From assembly GCA_023249695.1 (NCBI GenBank), contig JAHFCD010000181.1, positions 1 to 5,694 of the forward strand: a DNA stretch of 5,694 nucleotides, read 5' to 3'. The position numbers and the translations under genes were made by a program. Position 1 is the first letter of the stretch; each line of letters opens with the position of its first letter. The notes beneath the pieces are model-generated. The model was not told the DNA's origin. It made no database searches and was given only the letters and a program-made list of their open reading frames with translations. Below, in pieces: positions 1-5,694 of this stretch. The stretch comes from Elusimicrobiota bacterium. GTDB taxonomy: Bacteria; Elusimicrobiota; Elusimicrobia; UBA1565; UBA9628.

Positions 1-909
1 GACCTGCGCATGAGCAAGGAGGAGGTCCAGGCCGCGGCGGCCGAGGAGAGCAAGCTCGCCGAGTTCCAGGAGGGCAAGGCGCTCATCGACGTCAACGGCA
101 ACCGCGTGCGCATCGAGGAGTACATCGTGCGCCCCGCCGCCGACCAGTTCAAGCTCGTCGTGCTCAACGAGCGCGACGCCCGCTTCGACTATTTTTTCTA
201 TCACGGCACCTTCAACCAGTCCCTGCCGGCCGACATGGCGGTCGCGCTGCGCCAGATCACGGGCTGCCTCGACGCGGCCTGCGGCTACTTCATGACCTCC
301 TACCGGACCGGCCGCTCGAACACGCAGGACAACATGCTCGAGGTCACGAGCGGAGGTCATCAGGTCGACCTGAATAACAACGTCTACGTGGGCGACGAGG
401 TGACGGCCGCGTACGACCCGGCGACGGCGAGCTTCATTTCCCTGGCCGCGGGGCGGCCGTTCTTCACGACGCTGTATGACAACTATAATTTGACCTTCAA
501 CGGCGTGAGCCATCAGAGCTGGGCCGGCGTGAACATCCAGAACATGAAAGCGGGCCAGCCCCTCGCTCCGGCCTTCACGAACCTGACCACGGTGCAGAAC
601 TCCCCGGCGTGCGCGCCGCCGGAGTGCACCTACAACGAGATCGGCGAGGGCATCTTCCACGACGTCGTGTACGCCGCCAACGGCGACGGCAGCGTGTGGG
701 AGAAGTACGACAGCTACGTCATCAGCGACGCCGGCAAGGTCGCGCGGACGAGCGACTTCGCCGCGGCCGGCTTCGGCGGGACCGCGTTCAAGACGGCCCT
801 GCTCAACTGGAACTTCCAGACCATCGTGACGGCCTCCGAGTTCGGCGGCCGCAAGATAGACCTTGTCGTCGAGCCGAAGATTTTCATTCAATCAGGGCTG
901 ATCCCGTAA
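1..909 (+). CDS. Hypothetical protein, 3' portion (5' end outside the window), two CX4C cysteine pairs
   Basis: The frame is open from the first base to the TAA at 907-909, giving 302 residues. The first ATG (base 10) lies only nine bases in with no visible ribosome binding site, so the true start is probably upstream and this entry is treated as 5'-partial. I do not recognise the family. Counting codons from base 1, an Ala/Glu-rich, probably helical stretch covers residues 4-27. A mixed alpha/beta-looking part follows, with a conserved-looking segment around VRIEEYIVRP (about 36-45). The rest is rich in Asn, Thr, Gly and aromatic residues, as in exported beta-rich proteins. There are only four cysteines: C89/C94 and C204/C209, both spaced CX4C, which would suit disulfides in an oxidising compartment. 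No membrane segment is visible. The gene lies 10 nt upstream of an outer-membrane barrel gene and is probably co-transcribed with it, so an envelope role is inferred but not shown. Certainty that it is a real gene is high; its function is unknown. Confidence 0.8.
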   Translation, partial: DLRMSKEEVQAAAAEESKLAEFQEGKALIDVNGNRVRIEEYIVRPAADQFKLVVLNERDARFDYFFYHGTFNQSLPADMAVALRQITGCLDAACGYFMTSYRTGRSNTQDNMLEVTSGGHQVDLNNNVYVGDEVTAAYDPATASFISLAAGRPFFTTLYDNYNLTFNGVSHQSWAGVNIQNMKAGQPLAPAFTNLTTVQNSPACAPPECTYNEIGEGIFHDVVYAANGDGSVWEKYDSYVISDAGKVARTSDFAAAGFGGTAFKTALLNWNFQTIVTASEFGGRKIDLVVEPKIFIQSGLIP

Positions 910-919
910 GCGTCCCCTC

Positions 920-2164
920 GTGCGAAAACCCCTCGGACTCGCCGCCGCTCTGCTCGCCGCCGCCCTTCCCGCCTCCGCGGTCGAGTGGACGCCGGTGTTC
1001 AACGCGTCGCTGGCGGGCGGCCAGTACTTCTTCCAGGGCCAGCGCGGAAACCTCGGCGGCAACGCGGCGGTCACCGCGGCGGGCGTGGCCAAGCTCAGCG
1101 AGCGCTGGAGCCTGCTGCCCGTGTACAGCCTCTCCTACCGCGGCACGAAGGGCGTGGACGACGGCGTCGCCGCGGGGACCTTGTTCCAGCAGCAGATGGA
1201 CCACGCCGTGTCCGTGACGGGAATCCGCAAGCTCGAGGACTCGACCTGGCGCGTGAAGCCGTCGGCCGGCTACAAGCGCGAGTTCCTCAAGGAGACCCGC
1301 GACGAGTCCTGGGGCAAGGGCCTGTTCGATTACGAGAAGATCTCCGCCGGCGTCGAACTCGAGAACGTCTACAAGGAGCCTTTCGCCTGGCGCGCCGGCT
1401 TCGACGTGTTCCGGGTGCGGTTCCCGAGCTACGAGTCTCTCGAGTCGCGCTCGGGCGTGGATCCGTTCGGCAGCCCCCTGGGGCGCGAGCTCGCCTCGAA
1501 GCACACTCTCGACACCTATAACTGGCAGGCCTCGGTCTCCGGCAGCCGCCCGTGGCCCATGGACGAGCCGAAGGTGATCCTGTCCGGCTCGTACTCCCTC
1601 CTTTATAAGGACTTTCTGGACCAGAGGATCGTGCAGTCGAACGGGCAGTTCCAGGACGTCGGGCGCCGGGATTACCTCCAGTCCCTCGGCGGCGCCGTCG
1701 CGCGCCCGATCCCGGTGAGCGTGTTCGGCGACGAGGGGCGCCTCGACCTGAGCCTGGGCCTGAACTTCTCCTACAACACCTCGAACCAGAACAGCTTCGA
1801 CGCGACCTTCGCCAAGTTCCTCGGCGACTCTTACAGCTACTGGACCGTCGGCGCCGGTCCGGGAGCCGCGCTGACGTGGGGGGACAAGAAGGCTCCGGTC
1901 TGGACCTCAGCGTCCTTCCGCTGGACGCGGCAGAACTATCTTGGCCGCCTCGTCCAGGACGAGGTCGGCGTGTACGGCTCATCGAAGCAGCAGCACGACC
2001 GCTACACGTTCTCGGTGGCGTACGGCTATCCGATCGCGCCCAAGCTCACGATGACCTTCCGCACGAACATCCTCTGGGCGGCGTCGAACCACAAGTATCA
2101 GAAGAATTACTCGTACGCGTACCGCGCGATGAACTACCTGATCGGCGTCGCGTACGAATACTGA
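920..2164 (+). CDS. Predicted outer-membrane beta-barrel protein
   Basis: This 414-residue protein starts at GTG. An in-frame TGA at 899-901 and the absence of another start codon after it make 920 the only possible start; no good Shine-Dalgarno precedes it, so translational coupling to the upstream gene (stop 10 nt before) is likely. Residues 1-20 form a classic Sec signal peptide: MRK, a Leu/Ala core, then a signal-peptidase-I-type ASA before V21. The mature part has many amphipathic stretches with alternating hydrophobic and polar residues, rich in Tyr, Trp and Phe (for example around 122-128, 227-233, 284-293 and 376-388), separated by Asp/Gly/Asn-rich turns. It ends in Tyr-Glu-Tyr, matching the C-terminal aromatic residue recognised by the BAM machinery. 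No cysteine is seen in the mature chain. I estimate roughly 14 transmembrane strands by eye, with no plug domain or TonB box. The role could be a porin, an export channel or a structural barrel; the family is not recognised. Confidence 0.85.
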   Translation: MRKPLGLAAALLAAALPASAVEWTPVFNASLAGGQYFFQGQRGNLGGNAAVTAAGVAKLSERWSLLPVYSLSYRGTKGVDDGVAAGTLFQQQMDHAVSVTGIRKLEDSTWRVKPSAGYKREFLKETRDESWGKGLFDYEKISAGVELENVYKEPFAWRAGFDVFRVRFPSYESLESRSGVDPFGSPLGRELASKHTLDTYNWQASVSGSRPWPMDEPKVILSGSYSLLYKDFLDQRIVQSNGQFQDVGRRDYLQSLGGAVARPIPVSVFGDEGRLDLSLGLNFSYNTSNQNSFDATFAKFLGDSYSYWTVGAGPGAALTWGDKKAPVWTSASFRWTRQNYLGRLVQDEVGVYGSSKQQHDRYTFSVAYGYPIAPKLTMTFRTNILWAASNHKYQKNYSYAYRAMNYLIGVAYEY

Positions 2165-2167
2165 AGC

Positions 2168-2174
2168 GGGGAGG
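2168..2174 (+). promoter_or_regulatory. Strong Shine-Dalgarno for the CNBD gene
   Basis: GGGGAGG lies six bases upstream of the ATG at 2181, in the 16-nt gap after the barrel gene's TGA. It fixes the start of the downstream gene. It is much stronger than anything in front of the two GTG-started genes at 920 and 2731. Confidence 0.75.
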
Positions 2175-2180
2175 CCGCGC

Positions 2181-2633
2181 ATGGACGGAATCGTATTGGA
2201 CGGGATGGGCGAAGAGGAGTACCTGTGGCTCGAGAAGGGCCTCAAGAAGATGGGCTTTTTTTCCAAGCTCTCGCTCAAGGATTTGTCCGGCGTGCTTCCC
2301 TATATGGCGCTCGTGCGCTTCGATAAGGGCGCCGTCGTGTGCGCCGAGGGCGATCCCGGGGACGGCTTCTACCTGATCTACGAGGGCGGCGTGTCGGTGA
2401 CGAAGAAAGGTTGGGATAAGCCCGTCGCGAACCTGAAGCCGGGGGAGTTTTTCGGCGAGATGTCTTTGCTTTTCCGCCAGCCCCGCACCGCGACCGTGCG
2501 CACGACCAAGTCCTCGCGCCTGTTCGCGCTGCACGCCCAGGATTTTACGCGCATGCTGAAGAAGAACCCGACCGTCGCGCGCACGCTGCGCGCGGTCGCC
2601 GAGGCCCGCCGCAAGGAGCTGGCGCAAGCTTGA
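2181..2633 (+). CDS. Stand-alone cyclic-nucleotide-binding domain protein (CRP/PKA-R-type fold, no DNA-binding domain)
   Basis: The product has 150 residues and no signal peptide, so it is presumably cytoplasmic. It is essentially a single cNMP-binding domain. An N-terminal helical part (about 11-42) leads into the jelly-roll, with the glycine-containing turn EGDPGDGFYLIYEG at 56-69. The phosphate-binding cassette is FFGEMSLLFRQPRTATV at 90-106. It contains the family's key glutamate (E93, ribose 2'-OH contact) and arginine (R102, cyclic phosphate contact), and closely follows the FGE-x(n)-PR-x-A-T-V pattern of PKA regulatory subunits and related bacterial domains. Binding of cAMP or cGMP is therefore plausible. 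A C-terminal helix (about 119-149, basic) follows, but there is no room for the helix-turn-helix of Crp/Fnr regulators (usually over 200 residues) and no kinase, cyclase or channel part. It probably acts by binding a partner. It is packed behind the barrel gene (16 nt), and a CRP-like site begins 14 nt after its stop. Domain identity is confident; physiological role is unknown. Confidence 0.92.
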   Translation: MDGIVLDGMGEEEYLWLEKGLKKMGFFSKLSLKDLSGVLPYMALVRFDKGAVVCAEGDPGDGFYLIYEGGVSVTKKGWDKPVANLKPGEFFGEMSLLFRQPRTATVRTTKSSRLFALHAQDFTRMLKKNPTVARTLRAVAEARRKELAQA

Positions 2634-2646
2634 ATTAAAATCGTCA

Positions 2647-2662
2647 TGTGACGCATATCACC
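2647..2662 (+). promoter_or_regulatory. CRP/CAP-like operator (TGTGA-N6-TCACC)
   Basis: The two arms TGTGA (2647-2651) and TCACC (2658-2662) are separated by CGCATA. They match nine of the ten core positions of the CRP consensus TGTGA-N6-TCACA, and the flanking A2646/T2663 pair extends the dyad. The centre (2654/2655) falls at about -41.5 if the TATATA at 2684-2689 is the -10 box, or -43.5 if TATACT at 2686-2691 is. Class II CRP activation sites sit near -41.5, overlapping the -35 region, and no good -35 hexamer is present at the correct distance. The match and the geometry are read directly from the sequence. Binding by a CRP-family protein is inferred. Confidence 0.6.
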
Positions 2663-2683
2663 TGGCGTTTGTCGTAATAAGGG

Positions 2684-2691
2684 TATATACT
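2684..2691 (+). promoter_or_regulatory. Predicted -10 element of the propeller-gene promoter
   Basis: TATATACT contains TATATA (2684-2689) and TATACT (2686-2691, five of six matches to TATAAT). It lies in the only AT-rich non-coding stretch of the window. The position 17 nt upstream of TATACT carries TGGCGT, a poor -35; TTGTCG at 2669-2674 is better but only 11 nt away. This suggests dependence on an activator. Transcription would begin near 2696-2698, leaving a leader of about 33-35 nt before the GTG at 2731. The leader shows only a weak Shine-Dalgarno-like CGGAA (2716-2720) and no evident hairpin. Confidence 0.5.
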
Positions 2692-2730
2692 CAGCCGTAG
2701 CCGACGTTCGTATCACGGAACACCGAGACC

Positions 2731-5694
2731 GTGACCACCGAGAAAAGCCACGCCCGCCGCACTCCGTTCAAGCCGTTCGCCCTCCTCGCAGCCTTCGGGC
2801 TGGCGCTGGCGCTTTTCTCGTCTCCGGCGAACGCTGTCAGCCTCCCGCTGCTGAGCACCGCGACGCTGACGGGCGGCGCGCATGACCGGGCCTTCGCCGT
2901 CGAGCGCGACGGGCTGGGGAATCTCTTCATCGTCGGTCATTCCAGCACGGCCGCCAGCGGCAACGACATCTGGGTGAGCAAGTGGAACGAGTCGACGCTC
3001 ACCGTCATCTCGAGCCGGACCCTCAACGGCTCGGGCAACGGCGAAGACTCGGCCCGGGGCGTCGCCCTGGATGGCGTCGGCAACGTCTACGTGACCGGCA
3101 CCTCGTCCGTCCCCGGCCAGGGCTCGTCCCTGTGGATGGGGAAGTTCACGAGCTCCTTGGTCCTGATCAGCAGCGTCAACTTCCCCGTGCCGGTGTTCAC
3201 GAACGTCGACGTCGCCTTCGGCATGGTGCTCGTGCCCGGCGGCGACGTGTACGTGACCAACACCTCCACCGGGCCCTCCTCTTCGAAGATCCTTCTCGCG
3301 CGCTTCACCTCGTCGCTGGCCTTCGTGTCGAGCCGGACCTTCAATAACGGTTTTCTCCTGAACTACGCCCACGGCTTGGCGCGCGACCCCGGCGGCAACT
3401 TCTACGTCGCCGGCGACGCGCCGCCGAACAACCTCACGTCGCCGGATATCATCCTCGCCAAGTTCGATCCGAACTTCGTCTTCATCGCGAGCCGGGCGGT
3501 GGCGGGAGGCGGCGGCAACACGGACAACGCGCGCGCGATCACCGTCGGCGCCGACGGGAATATTTACGTCACCGGAATCATCAACAACGCGGGGGCCATC
3601 GTCGACGTCTGGCTCGCCAAATACAGCCCCAGCCTCGCTCCCATCGGTTCGGTGTCCTTCCCGAGCCCCAACGCGGGCAACGCGCTGGGCAACGCCATCC
3701 GGGCCACCGCCGACCGCCTGTTCGTGGCCGGCTCGCTGTTCACGACCGGTCAAAGCGACAACGCGTGGCTGGCCGAGATCGATTACAGCCTCGTCGTGAA
3801 AGCGTCCGCCACGTATAACGCGGGATCGGGCACGGACGTTTTTTGGGGCCTCGCCGTCGACACGTCCAGCGGGAAGGCTTATGCGGTCGGCCACACGAAT
3901 CCCGGCGCGGTGAACCAGATTTTCGTCGCGAAGTATCAGGTGCCTTTCGCCGCCGGGGTGGTGGTCGCCTCGAGCGGATCGCCCCAGGCCAGCCCGCCCC
4001 AGGGCCAGACCATGGTCCGTTCTTCCGGCGGCGATCTCTTCATGGCGCACATGGAGAAGTTCAGCGGCAGCAACCGGGTGTTCGTGGCGCGCTCGACCAA
4101 TAACGGCGCGACCTGGACGAACACGACCGGCTCGCCCGTGGATGCCACCGGCTGCACGAGCGGCCTGAGCAACCCCGCCCTCGCGATCGATTCATCCGAC
4201 AAGCTCTGGCTCGCCTTCACGAGCAATACGCCGGGCAGCAGCTGCACGGCCGGGCGGATCGGCGTCATGTCCGCGTCGATGCCCGGCTCGTCCTGGTCCG
4301 GCTTCACGTTCATGGCGGGCGCCTATCCTTACACCGGCTACGAGAATCCCCCGAAGATCGCCGTGGACGGCTACGGCGGCGTCCACGTGGTGTGGGCGGG
4401 CCAGGACACCGGCGCCCCGGCCGGCTATTCCTACGGCTACGTCGTGCGCTATTCGTCCTACACGCCCGCGACCTCTTTCTGGAGCAGCTACAGCACTTTG
4501 CCGGGCGGCAACGGGACCACCACCGAGGGCTTGATGCACCCGGCCCTGGCGATCGACGGCAACAACATCGTACACGTGGTCTCCGACCAGTGCGGCCCGT
4601 CCTATTGCACCGCCACCCAGTATCCGCCTTCGCTGATCGTCTACTCGTCGCGGTCGGTCACCGGCGGAGGCTGGGGAGGGCTGCAGACCGTCGTGGACCT
4701 GACGGGCAGCAACAAGGACCAGCAGCTCCCGAGCCTGGCGGTGGACTCCGCCAACAAGCTTCATCTCGCCTGGGTCGGCCAGGATCTGACCTTCGCGAAT
4801 TTCCAGGTGAAGTACGCCAGCAAGTCCGCCGCCGGCGGCGCTTGGTCCTCCTACGTCAACATCTCTCCGGTCGCCTCGGCGTCGGCGTACGCGCCGTCGA
4901 TCGCCGTGGACTCCACCGATAAGATGTACGTGGTCTGGCAGGGCTCCGATACGGTCGTCACGACCGTGAACATAAAGGAAAGCGTCAACACCGCCGGCGC
5001 GTGGAGCGCCGCCGTCAATTTGACGGGCGGCTCCAACAGCCAGCAGGTCCCCGTGCTCCGCTGGGCTGGGTACCGGAACAACGGGGGCAAGCTCAACCTC
5101 TCCTGGATCAACTGGGACGGCCTCGCCGCGACGAGCGAGATCCGCACCCTCGACATTCCCGCGGCCGGCATGGCGCAGGGCTTCGCGGGCGCGATCGGCG
5201 GCGTCGCCGTCCTCGCCGTCTCCACCGCCCCGGCCTCCGTCGACGCGACGAGCTCGAACGTGCCGGTGCTCTACACGGACCTGACCTCCTTCCCGGGCGG
5301 CACGTCGCTGGGCACGTTCACGCTCAACATGTTCGCGGACGCTCCGGCGAACCTGCTCTCGGCGTCGCTGTGGCGGGACAATGGCGACGTCGTGTTCTCG
5401 ACGGCGACGGACATCCTGATTTCGAGCAACTCGTTCGTCCCGCCGGGCGGCGGCCTGCCGGCGCGGGCGATGCTCAACGCCGGTACCGAGGCGGCGATCG
5501 GCTCCGTTTCCCGCCGCTACTACTTCACGGTCAGCCTCAACGGCGTGCCGTCGGGCCGCAAATTGGCCTTCGGCTTCCAGATGGGCGCCGACTTCGCGGC
5601 GACGCCCAATAATCTGCAGCTTCCCTTCCTTTCGAGCCCGACCGTGGTCGGCCTGAAGGTGTTCGCCAAGCCCTCCGACGGCAACTACCCGACT
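2731..5694 (+). CDS. Large exported double beta-propeller protein (SBBP-type plus BNR/sialidase-like), 3' end outside the window
   Basis: The frame is open from GTG at 2731 to the last base (988 codons, no stop). An in-frame TAG at 2698-2700 with no other start codon after it fixes the GTG. Residues 1-35 are a long Sec signal peptide: basic MTTEKSHARR region, hydrophobic core at about 16-29, and ANA before V36. Residues 45-410 form seven repeats of about 53 residues of the SBBP type, with cores such as VALDGVGNVYVTG (111-123). Residues 412-795 form seven further repeats of about 55-63 residues with a different core, such as IAVDGYGGVHVVW (543-555), plus one Asp-box-like STNNGATWT (455-463). 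From about 830 a beta-rich module begins, containing LWRDNGD (880-886). The only cysteines are C475, C505, C621 and C626, all in the second propeller. The architecture suggests a cell-surface or secreted binding or adhesion protein. No catalytic residues were identified, so enzymatic activity is not claimed. A C-terminal sorting or anchoring domain may lie beyond the edge. Confidence 0.93.
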   Translation, partial: MTTEKSHARRTPFKPFALLAAFGLALALFSSPANAVSLPLLSTATLTGGAHDRAFAVERDGLGNLFIVGHSSTAASGNDIWVSKWNESTLTVISSRTLNGSGNGEDSARGVALDGVGNVYVTGTSSVPGQGSSLWMGKFTSSLVLISSVNFPVPVFTNVDVAFGMVLVPGGDVYVTNTSTGPSSSKILLARFTSSLAFVSSRTFNNGFLLNYAHGLARDPGGNFYVAGDAPPNNLTSPDIILAKFDPNFVFIASRAVAGGGGNTDNARAITVGADGNIYVTGIINNAGAIVDVWLAKYSPSLAPIGSVSFPSPNAGNALGNAIRATADRLFVAGSLFTTGQSDNAWLAEIDYSLVVKASATYNAGSGTDVFWGLAVDTSSGKAYAVGHTNPGAVNQIFVAKYQVPFAAGVVVASSGSPQASPPQGQTMVRSSGGDLFMAHMEKFSGSNRVFVARSTNNGATWTNTTGSPVDATGCTSGLSNPALAIDSSDKLWLAFTSNTPGSSCTAGRIGVMSASMPGSSWSGFTFMAGAYPYTGYENPPKIAVDGYGGVHVVWAGQDTGAPAGYSYGYVVRYSSYTPATSFWSSYSTLPGGNGTTTEGLMHPALAIDGNNIVHVVSDQCGPSYCTATQYPPSLIVYSSRSVTGGGWGGLQTVVDLTGSNKDQQLPSLAVDSANKLHLAWVGQDLTFANFQVKYASKSAAGGAWSSYVNISPVASASAYAPSIAVDSTDKMYVVWQGSDTVVTTVNIKESVNTAGAWSAAVNLTGGSNSQQVPVLRWAGYRNNGGKLNLSWINWDGLAATSEIRTLDIPAAGMAQGFAGAIGGVAVLAVSTAPASVDATSSNVPVLYTDLTSFPGGTSLGTFTLNMFADAPANLLSASLWRDNGDVVFSTATDILISSNSFVPPGGGLPARAMLNAGTEAAIGSVSRRYYFTVSLNGVPSGRKLAFGFQMGADFAATPNNLQLPFLSSPTVVGLKVFAKPSDGNYPT
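2863..3960 (+). repeat. Seven-blade SBBP-like beta-propeller repeat region
   Basis: Within the propeller protein, the motif (A/G)-hydrophobic-x-x-x-G-G/N-x-(Y/F)-V-x-G recurs with its final Gly/Asn at residues 69, 123, 177, 228, 282, 334 and 387, a spacing of 51-54. Each is followed by a second conserved strand of the form W/I-hydrophobic-x-K/R-(Y/F)-x-x-S-L (for example WMGKFTSSL, ILLARFTSSL, WLAKYSPSL). Seven repeats are the usual number for a closed propeller. The mature N-terminus (LPLLSTATLTG, 38-48) resembles the last strand of a repeat, so the ring may close by a velcro between the first and last blades. DNA-level identity is mostly eroded; TCGAGCCGGACC at 3010-3021 and 3328-3339, exactly two blades apart, is an exception. 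Confidence 0.85.
3964..5115 (+). repeat. Second seven-repeat propeller region (BNR/sialidase-like)
   Basis: The core P-x-(I/L)-A-(I/V)-D-x-x-x-x-(hydrophobic)-H/Y-(V/L)-(V/A)-W/F is clearest with its Asp at residues 487, 546, 609, 672 and 727. More degenerate copies sit before and after (about 428-440 and 773-792), giving seven repeats at 55-63 residue spacing. Between cores are strands with aromatic W-S/T-x-x and Asn/Thr/Ser-rich loops. The first repeat carries an Asp-box-like sequence with Asn in place of Asp (S455 to W462). The pattern is that of six- to seven-bladed sialidase/BNR-type propellers, but no catalytic arginine triad or nucleophile was recognised. A ligand-binding or structural role is more likely than hydrolysis. 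Confidence 0.7.
5218..5694 (+). other. Start of a C-terminal beta-sandwich-like module of the propeller protein (partial)
   Basis: Residues about 830-988 differ from both propellers. There are alternating hydrophobic strands, a segment LWRDNGDVVFSTATDILIS (880-898), a Gly/Pro-rich loop (903-909) and a strand YYFTVSLNG (930-938). From memory, the sequence 'strand - W/Y-R-D-x-x-G-x-x-F - loop - Y-F-x-V' resembles a module repeated in large surface proteins of Elusimicrobiota and some other groups; this resemblance is unverified. The Asp-Asn-Gly-Asp stretch loosely recalls a calcium loop but lacks the full ligand pattern. The module runs on beyond the right edge, so further copies or an anchoring domain may follow. 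Confidence 0.4.

Noticed and set aside
10..12. ATG at base 10 as the true start of the first gene
   Set aside because: The frame remains open to the window edge and no ribosome binding site is visible in the nine bases before it, so the start is more likely upstream.
884..1504. Minus-strand open frame opposite the barrel gene
   Set aside because: It is a shadow of GC-biased codons. The + strand product has a signal peptide and barrel pattern through the same bases.
2256..2262. Run of seven T in the CNBD gene, possible slippage or frameshift site
   Set aside because: The frame is intact on both sides and the domain is complete, so there is no sign of a programmed shift.
2046..2627. Minus-strand open frame opposite the end of the barrel gene and the CNBD gene
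   Set aside because: It overlaps two well-supported genes, has no motif, and its composition is typical of antisense translation.
2648..2661. Possible terminator hairpin after the CNBD gene (GTGA...TCAC)
   Set aside because: The stem is only four base pairs and no T-tract follows. The dyad is better explained as an operator.
2713..4050. Long open frame of 445 codons on the - strand opposite the propeller gene
   Set aside because: Its translation is rich in Arg, Gly, Val, Asp and His with no recognisable motifs, as expected antisense to a GC-rich gene. The + strand frame has a signal peptide and periodic propeller repeats, so it is the real gene.
4093..4119. Sialidase activity suggested by the Asp-box-like STNNGATWT
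   Set aside because: There is a single degenerate copy with Asn for Asp, and no catalytic arginine triad or tyrosine/glutamate pair was identified. Asp-boxes also occur in many non-enzymatic propellers.

Overview
The window (about 5.7 kb, GC-rich) is coding almost end to end on the + strand. It suggests a diderm (Gram-negative-type) bacterium: one gene has a signal peptide and the aromatic C-terminus of an outer-membrane beta-barrel, and another is a large exported beta-propeller protein. The gene style (SBBP-type propellers and modular surface proteins at high GC) resembles Elusimicrobiota or similar under-studied diderm lineages. That is an impression from composition and architecture, not a determination.

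Layout. Bases 1-909 hold the 3' part of a gene of unknown function that is cut by the left edge. It has exactly four cysteines, arranged as two CX4C pairs. After 10 nt comes a 414-aa predicted outer-membrane beta-barrel protein (920-2164, GTG start). After 16 nt and a strong Shine-Dalgarno comes a 150-aa stand-alone cyclic-nucleotide-binding-domain protein (2181-2633). These three are tightly packed and co-directional, so they are probably one transcript. A short AT-richer intergenic region follows (2634-2730). It contains a CRP/CAP-like palindrome (TGTGA-N6-TCACC, 2647-2662) at the spacing of a class II CRP-activated promoter from a TATATACT -10 element (2684-2691). The last gene (2731 to the right edge, still open) encodes an exported protein of at least 988 residues. 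It has a signal peptide, a seven-repeat SBBP-like propeller, a second seven-repeat propeller of a different, BNR/sialidase-like type, and the start of a C-terminal beta-sandwich-like module.

How the parts may work together. The most interesting feature is the junction. A gene for a cyclic-nucleotide-binding protein with no DNA-binding domain sits directly upstream of a promoter that looks CRP-controlled, and that promoter drives a large surface or secreted protein. The inference is that this cell uses a cyclic nucleotide signal, that a CRP/FNR-family regulator encoded elsewhere controls the propeller gene, and that the small CNBD protein is a separate sensor linked to the envelope operon. No RNA genes, CRISPR arrays, insertion sequences or convincing terminators were seen.
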